DNA of 64,000 nucleotides from Parvicella tangerina (lineage in GTDB: Bacteria > Bacteroidota > Bacteroidia > Flavobacteriales_D > Parvicellaceae): NCBI RefSeq assembly GCF_907165195.1, contig NZ_OU015584.1:3730978-3794977 (forward strand). Reading direction: 5' to 3'. Of the stretch, positions 36,893 to 47,500 are shown in pieces. Both the position numbers and the translations under genes were made by a program. A model generated the notes under the pieces. It worked only from the letters and a program-made list of their open reading frames with translations, did no database searches and was not told the origin of the DNA. The first letter of the stretch is position 1, and every line of letters begins with the position of its first letter.

Positions 36893-38107
36893 TTAGCTCA
36901 ACATCATCACTGCTTTCTTCAAAGCAGCAATGAACACATCTACCTCCTCTTTCGTATTGTAAAATGCGAAAGAGGCTCTGATCGTTCCTGGGATTCCGTA
37001 AAAATCCATTAAGGGTTGTGTGCAGTGATGACCTGTTCTAACCGCAACGCCCATTTGATCCAACAATGTACCAACGTCAAAAGGGTGTGTATTGTCCACT
37101 AGAAAGCTAATCACACTTGCTTTGTTCTCAGCTGTTCCGATTATGCGTAAGCCCTCAATTTTTAGCAGCTGTTCGGTTGCATATTCTAGCAACTCCTTTT
37201 CTTGACATTCAATAAAGTCGAATCCCACTTGATTCATAAAAAGAATTGCTTCTGCAGTGGCGATTCCACCAGCGATATTGGGAGTACCTGCCTCAAACTT
37301 ATGTGGTAAGCTATTGTAAGTTGTCTTTTCAAAAGTTACTTCTTTGATCATGTCTCCTCCACCTTGGTAAGGCGGCATGGCGTTCAGCATTTCTTCTTTT
37401 CCATAAAGTATTCCTACTCCAGTTGGACCGAACATCTTGTGTGCTGAAAAAACCAGAAAATCACAATCCAAGTCTTGAACATCAACTTGACAATGCGGAA
37501 CAGATTGAGCAGCATCTATCAGCACTTTTGCTCCAGCTTTATGCGCCTCTTTGATCATTTTCTTAACGGGGTTGATCGTCCCAAGTGTGTTTGAGATATG
37601 AGCAACTGCCAATATCCTTGTCTTTTCCGAAAGTAGCCTCAAAAACTCCTCATAGATCAACTCTCCTTTTTCGTTGATTGGGATCACTTTTAATACTGCT
37701 CCTTTTTCTTCACAGATCATTTGCCAAGGTACAATATTACTGTGGTGCTCCATCGCAGAAATCAACACCTCATCACCTCTATTGAGAAACTGTTTTCCGA
37801 AGCTATTGGCAACCAAATTTATTCCTCCAGTCGTACCTGTGGTAAAAATAACCTCGTGACTATATTTTGCATTGATAAACTTTTGGATCGTACTTCTGCT
37901 CTCCTCATACTGAGTAGTTGCCAGCTGACTAAGGTGATGAACTCCTCTATGAATGTTGCTGTTGTACTCCTTATAGTATTGATCAATAGTATGAATAACA
38001 ATACTTGGCTTTTGAGCTGTAGCACCATTATCAAGGTAGACTAGCGGCTTACCATTTACTTTTTGTTCCAGAATAGGAAATTCTTTTCTAATCTCTTCAA
38101 TATTCAT
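36893..38107 (-). CDS. sufS: Cysteine desulfurase SufS/Csd (class V aminotransferase)
   Basis: About 404 residues; ATG 38107 is favoured over the in-frame GTG 38110. PLP enzyme that takes sulfur from cysteine for Fe-S clusters. Motifs: YLDNGATAQKP, SAMEHHSNIVPWQ, DAAQSVPHCQVDV, Schiff-base Lys in VFSAHKMFGPTG, and catalytic Cys in VRTGHHCTQPLM. It matches group II desulfurases, which need SufE, and sufE lies at 27643-28059. The rest of the SUF operon is not in the window. Confidence 0.95.
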   Translation of the reverse strand: MNIEEIRKEFPILEQKVNGKPLVYLDNGATAQKPSIVIHTIDQYYKEYNSNIHRGVHHLSQLATTQYEESRSTIQKFINAKYSHEVIFTTGTTGGINLVANSFGKQFLNRGDEVLISAMEHHSNIVPWQMICEEKGAVLKVIPINEKGELIYEEFLRLLSEKTRILAVAHISNTLGTINPVKKMIKEAHKAGAKVLIDAAQSVPHCQVDVQDLDCDFLVFSAHKMFGPTGVGILYGKEEMLNAMPPYQGGGDMIKEVTFEKTTYNSLPHKFEAGTPNIAGGIATAEAILFMNQVGFDFIECQEKELLEYATEQLLKIEGLRIIGTAENKASVISFLVDNTHPFDVGTLLDQMGVAVRTGHHCTQPLMDFYGIPGTIRASFAFYNTKEEVDVFIAALKKAVMMLS

Positions 38108-38125
38108 CACCTATGTTTATGCAGA

Positions 38126-38133
38126 CAAAGGTA
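38126..38133 (-). promoter_or_regulatory. -7 element for sufS
   Basis: TACCTTTG on the minus strand, 18-19 bases before the sufS ATG. It lies back to back with the plus-strand element at 38169-38176. Confidence 0.5.
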
Positions 38134-38168
38134 ATGGCAACCATTTGAAAAGAAGACCCAATTTTACC

Positions 38169-38176
38169 TATTTTTG
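38169..38176 (+). promoter_or_regulatory. -7 element for the paired membrane proteins
   Basis: TATTTTTG, ending 20 bases before ATG 38197. It supports 38197 rather than the GTG at 38179 as the start, because the latter would lie before or at the transcription start. Confidence 0.5.
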
Positions 38177-38196
38177 TCGTGCAAATCATTTCAAAA

Positions 38197-38718
38197 ATGG
38201 AAGACCACACAGAAAACCTGGAGTTTAATGCTCAACATCACGGATCAGGTAACCGCCCCTCATTTCTGTTAGTTATTTGCATTCTATCATGGATTTCAGT
38301 TGGATGGCATGTATTAGGGGCTGTGGGTCAACTTACCAAAAGTGTTGACGGTATGGAGGAGGAGGCTAAACAAGCAATTTACGATGTTAAACAAACCATT
38401 CAAGAAACTGGTGAAGCAGAGTGGATGCTTGAACACACTAAAGACTTCCTCTATGCTGGAATTGAGCATAATACCGTGCATAACTACAGTTACCTCTTTT
38501 TGTTCCTGCTCCAGGGAGTCGCTGTATATCTGATGTTTCAACAGAAAAAACTAGGGTTTTGGGCGTATCTTGGTATTCAGGCTACTGTATTAGGTGTGAT
38601 GATCATGTACTACCCCTGGCCAAATTTTATTTCGGCAGCATCAGTTGGGTATAGAGCGTTTACAAGCGTTCTTTTTACTATATTGTTTGCCGTTAATTTG
38701 AAACACATGTATAAATAA
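38197..38718 (+). CDS. Membrane protein with four predicted TM segments, paralogue 1
   Basis: 173 residues from ATG 38197. A short polar N-terminus (MEDHTENLEFNAQHHGSGNR) precedes a first TM (FLLVICILSWISVGWHVLG), a helical loop, and three further TM segments ending in FAVNLKHMYK. The next gene encodes a protein with the same layout, including an ILSWI/VLSWI first helix and a VNLKHM C-terminus, so the two are tandem paralogues. Function unknown; small Bacteroidota inner-membrane family. Confidence 0.78.
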   Translation: MEDHTENLEFNAQHHGSGNRPSFLLVICILSWISVGWHVLGAVGQLTKSVDGMEEEAKQAIYDVKQTIQETGEAEWMLEHTKDFLYAGIEHNTVHNYSYLFLFLLQGVAVYLMFQQKKLGFWAYLGIQATVLGVMIMYYPWPNFISAASVGYRAFTSVLFTILFAVNLKHMYK

Positions 38719-38727
38719 GGATTTACG

Positions 38728-39198
38728 ATGGAAAATGAAGACGAAGTATTAGAGTTTGATCTGAATTCAACAAAGAAAGAACGCACAGGATTATTAACCA
38801 CTGCCTGTGTTTTGAGTTGGATCATGGGAGGTCTGATGGTTTTAGCAACTGGTGCTATGATGTTAATGAAGAGCTTTTTCTTTGAAAACATCATGAAAGA
38901 AGCCTATGCGGAAATGGATGCATTACAAAGGGCGCAAATGGATATGCTTGCAGAAAACTTCAACAACATCTTTTTGTTTAACCTTGTTGCATACAGCGTC
39001 AGTATCTTTGCAGTAATCCTGATGTATCGCCTGAAAAAAATAGGGTTTTACATTTATGCTCCACTACACATCCTGATGGTGGTTTACCCGTATCTAACGT
39101 ATAGCCCGTTCCAAATGGACAGCGGATTTATTTTTAACGTAGCGATATTAGGAGCATTTCTCGCATTTTACGGAGTTAATCTCAAACACATGGATTAA
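38728..39198 (+). CDS. Membrane protein with four predicted TM segments, paralogue 2
   Basis: 156 residues; starts MENEDEVLEFDLNS, first TM TACVLSWIMGGLMVLATG, an amphipathic helix (EAYAEMDALQRAQMDML), three more hydrophobic segments and the same C-terminal VNLKHMD motif as the upstream gene, 9 bp away. It overlaps the convergent NUDIX gene by 4 bp. The shared C-terminal motif suggests a common partner or a heteromer; this is inference. Confidence 0.78.
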   Translation: MENEDEVLEFDLNSTKKERTGLLTTACVLSWIMGGLMVLATGAMMLMKSFFFENIMKEAYAEMDALQRAQMDMLAENFNNIFLFNLVAYSVSIFAVILMYRLKKIGFYIYAPLHILMVVYPYLTYSPFQMDSGFIFNVAILGAFLAFYGVNLKHMD

Positions 39199-39827
39199 GT
39201 CTTTGCTTCTTTTCTGTCTCTCTGATAAAAATCAAGGACGTCAATAATCGAGTTATAAGTTCTTTCAACTTGATCCTTCATATTAGAGGGGTCCACCCAT
39301 TGAACAGCTGTTATCCCTTCCTCTTCTTGCGGGACTAGTTTTTCATTTCCGTCATAAGACAAAAGATACCAATGTGTAGTCTTGAAGTATTTCCTTCCTT
39401 TGGCAGAATAGGTATGATAAGTTTTTAGTAGTTTTTTCTTGATTTCTGGGTGGTTTATCCCACATTCTTCTTCAATTTCTCTAATGGCAGCCTTTTTCAG
39501 TTCCTCATTCTTTTCAACTTTCCCTTTTGGAAGATCCCAATAACCAAGACGATCAATAAACAATATCTCTCCCCAGTTATTTTCAACGATTCCTCCAGCG
39601 GCCTCAATCCTGCGGTGGTCATCAAAGAAAAGCTTCATGAGTTTCTTTAAACTTGCGTTTACGACATAAATAGGTTTGTTCAATGGAGCCTTTCTATGCA
39701 ATGCAATCAGACTATTTTTGTCCACCTCATTTTCACAAGCAAAAGTCTTCACACCCTTTTTCAAGGCAGAAACTTCACTGGTCTCTAAAAAGAAAATTGG
39801 CTTGTTGTAAATAAAAACTTTGTACAT
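39195..39827 (-). CDS. NUDIX hydrolase
   Basis: 210 residues. A 60-residue N-terminal extension (MYKVFIYNKPIFFLETSEVS) precedes the NUDIX domain. The NUDIX box is complete: GKVEKNEELKKAA followed by REIEEECG. It should hydrolyse a nucleoside diphosphate linked to another group; the substrate cannot be read. Similar proteins with this N-terminus are common next to pyrE in Bacteroidota. The start codon overlaps the pyrE -7 element, so its own promoter must lie inside pyrE. Confidence 0.93.
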   Translation of the reverse strand: MYKVFIYNKPIFFLETSEVSALKKGVKTFACENEVDKNSLIALHRKAPLNKPIYVVNASLKKLMKLFFDDHRRIEAAGGIVENNWGEILFIDRLGYWDLPKGKVEKNEELKKAAIREIEEECGINHPEIKKKLLKTYHTYSAKGRKYFKTTHWYLLSYDGNEKLVPQEEEGITAVQWVDPSNMKDQVERTYNSIIDVLDFYQRDRKEAKT

Positions 39828-39830
39828 TTG
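39823..39830 (+). promoter_or_regulatory. -7 element for pyrE, overlapping the NUDIX start codon
   Basis: TACATTTG ends 5 bases before the pyrE ATG (39836). A TTG at 39802-39804 sits 18 bases upstream at the -33 position. The mRNA is predicted to be leaderless or nearly so. The NUDIX ATG (39825-39827, minus strand) lies within the element. Confidence 0.6.
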
Positions 39831-39835
39831 CGCCT

Positions 39836-40477
39836 ATGGTTTACGATGAGGAATGCGGGCTAAAAGTAGCAGAATTTTTGCTAAAAATCAAGGCGGTAAA
39901 ATTACAACCAGATAACCCATTTACCTGGGCATCAGGCTGGAAGTCTCCGATCTACTGTGACAACAGAAAAACGCTGTCTTACCCTGAGATCAGAACTTAT
40001 CTGAGACAACGTTTTGTAGATCTTATTTTGGAAACTTATGGCAAACCTGATGTCATTGCAGGGGTTGCTACTGGTGGTATTGCTATTGGGGCACTCGTTG
40101 CACAAGAACTTGGCGTCCCGTTTATTTATGTCCGTTCTTCTTCTAAAGCCCACGGGTTGAACAATCAAATTGAAGGAGATCTTCGAGAAGGTCAAAGTGT
40201 TGTGGTTATTGAAGATTTGGTGTCGAGTGGAAAAAGCTCTTTGGTTGCCGTTGAAGCGCTTAGAGCAGCCAATGCGATTGTAAAAGGCATGGCCGCAATC
40301 TTTACCTACGGGTTTGATGTTGCTGAAGAGAATTTCAAGAAGCACAACTGTAAACTATCTACATTGTCTAACTATTCATTGCTTCTACAACAAGCGGTGG
40401 AATCAAATTATATTTCAGAGGAGAAGTTGGAAACATTGAATCAGTGGAGAAGCTCCCCAAATACCTGGAATAACTAA
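39836..40477 (+). CDS. pyrE: Orotate phosphoribosyltransferase
   Basis: 213 residues. It joins orotate and PRPP to give OMP in pyrimidine synthesis. Motifs: NPFTWASGWKSPIYCDNRK, GVATGGIAIGALVAQEL, the flexible loop YVRSSSKAHGLNNQIEG, and the PRPP motif VVVIEDLVSSGKS. Length is normal. It is followed by an SRPBCC-domain gene 10 bp downstream. Transcription probably begins at or just before the start codon. Confidence 0.97.
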   Translation: MVYDEECGLKVAEFLLKIKAVKLQPDNPFTWASGWKSPIYCDNRKTLSYPEIRTYLRQRFVDLILETYGKPDVIAGVATGGIAIGALVAQELGVPFIYVRSSSKAHGLNNQIEGDLREGQSVVVIEDLVSSGKSSLVAVEALRAANAIVKGMAAIFTYGFDVAEENFKKHNCKLSTLSNYSLLLQQAVESNYISEEKLETLNQWRSSPNTWNN

Positions 40478-40487
40478 ATTATTGATC

Positions 40488-40895
40488 ATGACTAAAATTG
40501 AGAGTAAAGAAGTAACGGTTGGGGCAGACGCCCAGAAGTGTTTTGACTTCTTATTAGATCTAAACAACTACAATTTATTGTTGCCAAAAGATAAGATCTC
40601 CGACTGGAAAAGCGATGAGAAGAATTGTTCCTTTAAAATCCAGAACACCTATAAATTGGCTCTTCATTACTCAGATAGTGAACCAACTTCCAAAATCCTA
40701 ATCACGAGTGGAGAAGGGTCTCCATTCACCTTTGATCTTTATATTAATCTAGAAGATAAGGGAGATTCCACGGGAGCTCAATTAGTCTGTCATGCGGATA
40801 TCAACCCTTTTTTAAAAATGATGGTTCAAAAACCTCTAAACAATCTGTTTGATTACATGGCTGATAGAATGGTCAAGGTTTTCGCAGAGGAGTAA
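40488..40895 (+). CDS. SRPBCC/START-like domain protein
   Basis: 135 residues from ATG 40488. Helix-grip fold pattern: an N-terminal strand MTKIESKEVTVGADAQKCFD, a short helix LLDLNNYNLLLP, beta strands, and a long C-terminal helix (NNLFDYMADRMVKVFAEE). The family binds small hydrophobic ligands; the ligand is unknown. It sits in tandem with pyrE, as in other Flavobacteria-like genomes. Confidence 0.85.
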   Translation: MTKIESKEVTVGADAQKCFDFLLDLNNYNLLLPKDKISDWKSDEKNCSFKIQNTYKLALHYSDSEPTSKILITSGEGSPFTFDLYINLEDKGDSTGAQLVCHADINPFLKMMVQKPLNNLFDYMADRMVKVFAEE

Positions 40896-40990
40896 CCGCT
40901 TTTTCTGATTAAAATCATATCTATACATAATTAGTATCACATTATAGAGTGTATCGGTGGGTAATTTTGCTTACACGCTATATACTAAAA

Positions 40991-41509
40991 ATGAGATCTT
41001 TTTACCTTACCCTAACCCTCCTTATTGGGCTTTTTGCAATCAAAGGAACTTTTTGGTCACAAACAGAATTACAAGAGGTTCATGAGTTTCTAAGTAAAAA
41101 CAAGACTACATTGTCATCTTCATATTCAAATGAAGATTTACTTAACGGAGTAGTTCCCACCATTTGCTTCAGAAATGGAGATTACGTTCCCTCTTCAAAC
41201 GAGGAAAACGCGATTCGTCTTATTACAGATGTCAATTCAATTGAATCAATTGAGGATCAACCCCAATTAGCTACTGTAAAAGTTTTATGGCTTCAGTTAA
41301 ATCTGCAAGAATCTGTTGACAATAAAAAAATACAGCGTATTCTGAACATGGTACCAAATACTGAAGTCATCTATCTATACTTTACATACGCTCCTTGTGT
41401 AAGTTCGAATAATGAAGCACAGTGTAATTTAGACCACTTACGCAAGACGGTGGACGTTTCTTTATTGCGTGATCAACGAGTACTATACACTTACTCTCAA
41501 GAAGAATAA
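40991..41509 (+). CDS. Secreted protein of unknown function (172 aa)
   Basis: ATG 40991 starts a signal peptide (MRSFYLTLTLLIGLFAIKG); an upstream in-frame start would only add unlike residues. The mature part has leucine-rich-repeat-like segments (VLWLQLNLQESVDNKKIQ, NTEVIYLYFTYAPCVSS) and two Cys pairs. No family recognised. It precedes the giant adhesin-like gene by 26 bp and may be in the same transcript. Confidence 0.7.
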   Translation: MRSFYLTLTLLIGLFAIKGTFWSQTELQEVHEFLSKNKTTLSSSYSNEDLLNGVVPTICFRNGDYVPSSNEENAIRLITDVNSIESIEDQPQLATVKVLWLQLNLQESVDNKKIQRILNMVPNTEVIYLYFTYAPCVSSNNEAQCNLDHLRKTVDVSLLRDQRVLYTYSQEE

Positions 41510-41535
41510 ATTTCCTACTATAAGTCATTTTCAAA

Positions 41536-44500
41536 ATGAGAAACTTTCTATTTCAAAAAACACTAATTGCAATAGTAGTAGCATTAGCAATTACTACATC
41601 TGCAAACGCACAGGTGATTAAGACTTTTACTCAACGAAGTTCAAGTTATACACCTTCCAAATTGATCTACAATATACGTGGTGATTTTACCATGATCGGC
41701 AACACCAACCTTACACTTCAAAGCTATGGTAATTACACAAACAATAGTAATAATATAATGGAGTATGTTGATGTTGACGGTGATCCAAACACTTTCAACT
41801 CCTCTTCTGCAACATTAGAATTTTCGACAGAAAACGGTGCAATCCCAGAATGCTCGAACATCATTTATGCAGGTCTTTATTGGACCGGTCGATCCCATGA
41901 CGGAAGTTCTAGTCCAGAAGAGTTTGACGTAACCAAAGGTGGTGTTACAAAGACATTCAATAAACGAAAAATTTCATTAAAAGGTCCTGGACAAAGTACA
42001 TACACCTTATTTGAGGCAAACCCCGGTAATATTTACTATCCAGATGGTGTTAACGGTAATATGTACTCAGCCTATGTTGAGGTTACTGATTATGTCAGAA
42101 ACAATGGAATCGGTGAGTACTTTGCTGCGGATATGGCTATTTTAGAGGGGAATGGTGGCGCTACTGGATATTATGGCGGATGGGGAATGATCGTGGTTTA
42201 CGAGAACTCCAAAATGAACTGGCGAGACGTAACTATTTTCGATGGACACGCCTATGTAAAAGGAAATTCAACAATAAATTATGATTTACCTGTAAGTGGA
42301 TTTCATACGGTTCAGAGCGGTCAAGTCAACATGAAACTTGGTTTGATGGCTGGAGAAGGAGATGTTGGAATCTCAGGTGATTACTTCCGAATAAGAGATT
42401 GGCAGGATAACTCATGGGTAACCCTGAGTCATTCAGGAAATTCAACTAGTAATTTCTTTAACAGTTCGGTAAATACTGGAGGAAATCCAAGAAACCTCAA
42501 TCTGCAAAACAATACAGGAGTTGACATTGCCATGTTTGATATCCCAAATACAGGAAATTCTGTGATTACCAATAACCAAACTTCAACTACTTTTAGGTAC
42601 GGTTCTACTCAAGATACTTACATCATATTTTGTATTGCGATGTCTGTCGATGCTTACATTCCTGATGTTGAGGCATTGATCTCTGCTGAATATATCAATG
42701 GAGTACCTGCTAGTGGAACAGTCACAGCAGAACCAGGTGATACGATCGAATATACTCTACAAATCACTAACCCTGGTACGGAAGCAATTAATGATCTGGA
42801 AATCATTCTTCCATTACCTTATACAACGGACTATTTAAGTGGTAGTTTATCTACGAGCGTTAACTTCACACCGTTACCATCTCCAAATGATGCGCATTTT
42901 GACCCTTTACTAGGGCCAACAGGATCGATCGTATGGGACTTTGGAACTTTACCATTGCCACCGACTGGATTTCCAGATTCTGTTCTTGCAGAGATCTCTT
43001 TTCAATTCGTAGTTACTCAAAACTGTCAGATCCTTACCAACCCAGACTGTCCTCCCCAAGTAGTGCTTTCTGGAGGTCATACAACTGGTGTAGGTGCAGT
43101 ATCAGGCTCAAGTTTCGATCTTCCATTTATTCAGGGATACGAAACCTCTGGTATTTGCATAGGCGAACCTATTAGTGACCCACTTGTCATGGAAATTGAC
43201 GCAGCTCAATTTGTTGTAGATAGTTGTAATAATGTTGGGAATATTAGAGACTTCGTGTTCTGTAATTATGAGGATGCAACCATTCCTTTTGATTCTGTAG
43301 CAAGCTTATTTCCTGACGGACTAAGGTTTTACAACACCAACAATGTAACTCCATCGTCTATTGAATACGATGATACTAACCCTTTCCCAGCAACACCCGG
43401 AACAAGTGTCTATTTCGCGATTCCAGAAGGTTATTCATCTTGTTATTATACCTTTTATTTAACCGTACAGGATCCGATCATTACCTATACAGTAGTTTCG
43501 GAAAATGAGTCATGTATAGGTGAAGAGGATGGTGAAGTTGACCTTACTATTCTAGGTGGAATCACTCCGATCACTTATGATTGGACAGGGCCTTCTTCTT
43601 ACAGTTCTACCAATGAAGATATTACATCTTTAGGAGAGGGGATGTACTACATCACCATAACAGATAGTCTCGGATGTCAAGCTTCCGATAGTGCAGAAGT
43701 AGTTACCATTCCTGATAATACTGACCCTTCTTTAGTGTGTCCATTAGACATCAATGTAAACAATGACCTTGGTGTATGCGGTGCGAATGTTTCTTATACC
43801 ACTCCTGTTGGTACAGACAACTGTCCTGGAGCAACAACTGTTATGTTACAAGGGCTTGCCTCTGGGAGTTTGTTCTCTCTTGGAACAACACTTGTAGAAT
43901 ATGAAGCAACTGATCTTGCCGGGAATACCGCTACCTGTTCTTTCAATGTGACGGTAACAGACAATGAAGATCCTGTAGTTACTTCTTGTGCTGCGGATGT
44001 GACAGTAGATGCAGATCCTAGCTCTTGTGCTGCTACCGGTGTAAGTTTAGGGACACCTACAGTAACCGATAATTGTGGAATTGCAACTACAACTAACGAT
44101 GCTCCTAGTTCATTCCCGGTTGGTACAACTACCGTAACATGGACCATTACAGATGTGAATGGAAACGATGTGACTTGTTCACAATCCGTAACTGTCAACG
44201 ACACACAAGATCCAACCATCACGTGTCCAGCTCCGGTAACAACTACTGCGGATGCTGGTGTATGTTATGCGTCTGGTGCGAGTTTAGGTTCTCCAGTGAC
44301 CAATGACAACTGTGGAGTAGCTTCTGTGACCAACGATGCGCCTACTAACTTTAATGTCGGAACGACTACCGTAACATGGACCGTAACCGATGTTAACGGA
44401 AACACAGCTTCATGTACACAGTCTGTAACGGTAACCGATGATGAAGATCCTATCATTACTTGTCCTTCTGACATCTCCCTTAAAACTACTCTAGGGAATT

Positions 44501-47500
44501 GTTCTGTTGATGCTTCATTAGTAAGTCTAGGAAATCCTTCTACTTCAGATAACTGCGGTATTGCTTCTACAGTAAACAATGCTCCTGCTACTTATAATGT
44601 TGGAACAACGACCGTAACCTGGACCGTAACGGATGTGAATGGTAATACAGCTACTTGTCCGCAAGTGGTAACCGTAACAGACAATGAAGATCCTGTAGTT
44701 ACTTCTTGTGCTGCGGACGTAACAGTAGATGCAGATCCTAGTTCTTGTGCTGCTACAGGTGTAAGTTTAGGGACACCTACGGTAACCGATAATTGTGGTA
44801 TCGCAACCACAACTAACGATGCACCTAGTTCATTCCCTGTTGGATCAACTACAGTAACATGGACCATCACAGATGTGAATGGAAACGATGTGACTTGTTC
44901 GCAATCCGTAACTGTAAATGATACGCAAGATCCAACTATTACGTGTCCAGCTCCGGTAACAACTACTGCTGATGCTGGTGTATGTTTTGCGTCTGGTGTG
45001 AGCCTAGGTTCTCCGGTGACCAATGATAATTGTGGAGTAGCTTCTGTGACCAACGATGCGCCAACCAACTTTAATGTCGGTACGACTACTGTAACATGGA
45101 CCGTAACGGATGTGAATGGGAACACTGCTTCCTGTACACAATTAGTGACAGTAAATGACAATCAAAACCCTACGATCACTTGCCCTGGAAATGTTCAAGT
45201 ATTCAACGAATCAGGACTATGTGAAACTACTACCACAACGATTAGTTTGGGGAATCCATCTACTGCTGATAATTGTGGCATCGCTTCTACAATAAATAAT
45301 GCTCCAACCACTTTCAATGTAGGTACTACAAATGTTGTTTGGACGACAACCGATGTCAATGGAAACACAGCGCAATGTTCTCAAACAATTACGATAGTTG
45401 ATAACCAAGGACCAACAGTGATCAATTGTGCACCTAATGTAGTTGATTCTGTAGACACAGGAATTTGTGGTAGCTCAACTGTTTCTCTTGGAACGCCAAC
45501 AGCTACAGACAATTGTGGTATTGCAAGCATGACTAATGATGCTCCATCATTGTTCCCTGTTGGAAATACTACGGTAACTTGGACGATAACAGATGTGAAT
45601 GGAAACAGTGTTACTTGTACACAGGTGGTTACAATAATCGATGATGAACTTCCGTCAATAACTTGTCCATCAACAATTGTTGTAGATGCGGATTCAAACT
45701 TGTGTTCTGTTTCAGAAGTAACCTTAACACCGCCAACCGTTAACGACAACTGTGGTGTTGCTTCGATCACCAATAACGCTCCAAACATATACCCTGTAGG
45801 AACAACAGTTGTTACTTGGATCGCAACAGATATTAATGGAAACAGAGACACATGCTATCAAGACATCGTTGTAGAGGATAATGAAAACCCTGTTTTTACA
45901 AGCTGTCCTGTAGACACCAGTTCGTGTAACCCCGTCCTATTTTATCAGCTTCCTTCTGCTACGGACAATTGTGGTGTTTCTAATCTTAGTTTAATATCAG
46001 GTTTCGCTCCTGGCGACACATTCCCAGTAGGTACCACAACAGTTATCTACGAATTAGAGGATATTCATAGCAACTTGTCCTATTGTACGTTTGATGTCAC
46101 TATACATCCACTACCAGTAGTTTCGTTGACTGATGAGGATGTGAGTTGTAACGGATTTGACGATGGGGGAATCACTGCTAATGTATCAGTAGGTACAGCT
46201 CCATTTGATTATTCGTGGAATAATGGTGATACAACTAGCGTAATCGATAGTCTACAACCAGGGATATATGACGTTCTAGTTACAGACATATATGGATGTG
46301 AAAGAACTGCCAGCTCAACAATTACAGAACCAGACCTATTAGCTCTAAGCTATGCGCAACAGAACATCAGTTGCTACAATCTTTCCGATGGAAGTATTGA
46401 CGTAACTGTGATCGGGGGAACTACTCCATACAGCTACAATTGGAGTAATGGAGCTAACTCGCAAGACATCACTCAAGTTGCCTCAGGTGAGTACGAAGTT
46501 GTCGTAACTGATCTTCAGGGCTGTAGTGATTCCCTATCGATTGAGATCACACAACCAGATAGCCTATTCGTTACTGCTTCGATTATAGATGAGATCTGTA
46601 GTGGGTCAAATGGTTTAATTGATGTAACTGTAACTGGCGGTACGTCTCCATTCCTTTACGACTGGTCAACTGGAAGTACCACTCAGGATCTTGAAAATGT
46701 TCCAGCTGGAATCTATTCTCTGGATGTTATGGATGCTAATGGGTGTACAGTAAGTTTCTACGATACAGTAGACACTTATCAGATCATGGACGTTAATGGA
46801 ATCCTTACACAACCTCTTTGTTTTGGTGACACAAACGGCATCATTGAAATAGAAGTAGTAGATGGAACCAGTCCTTTTGAGTTTGCGTGGAACACAGGAG
46901 ATACAACTCAAACCATTTCAGACCTCGTTTCAGGATTGTATGAAGTGCTGATCACAGATGCCAATGGATGTACACAGTTAGTTCAGTACAATTTGAATGA
47001 ACCAGATTCTTTGGATCTTGATCTATACAGTCCAAATCCACTATTAGATTACAACGTAAGTGGTTTTGGAGCAACAGATGGAGAAATTGACCTAAGTATT
47101 TATGGAGGTTCAGGTAACTACGACATCCTCTGGAATACGGGTGACACGGATGAGGATCTTTATGATCTGGGGGCTGGGTTCTATTCGGTTACTGTCACAG
47201 ACATCAATGGATGTATCGCTGTTGATACTATTACCTTAACTGAACCATTCGATTTGGCTATTCCTTCTGGGTTTACACCCAACTTCGATGGATTCAACGA
47301 TTATTTTGTTGTTCGAGGAATTGATGTTTTCCCCGATAATAAACTTGTTGTCTTCAACAGATGGGGAAATGTTGTTTACGAAACCGAGGGTTATGAAAAC
47401 ACATGGGATGGAACTAGCAATAATGGTGAAGCATTACCTGATGCCACCTATTATGTGATTCTAACCATTCACTCACCAGTAGAAATAGAATTGAATGGAT

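Noticed and set aside
43794-45851. Long open frames on the minus strand opposite the HYR array (for example 44592-45161)
   Set aside because: They are mirror frames caused by the periodic Val/Thr-rich codons of the repeats; no start context, and the plus-strand protein is clearly real.
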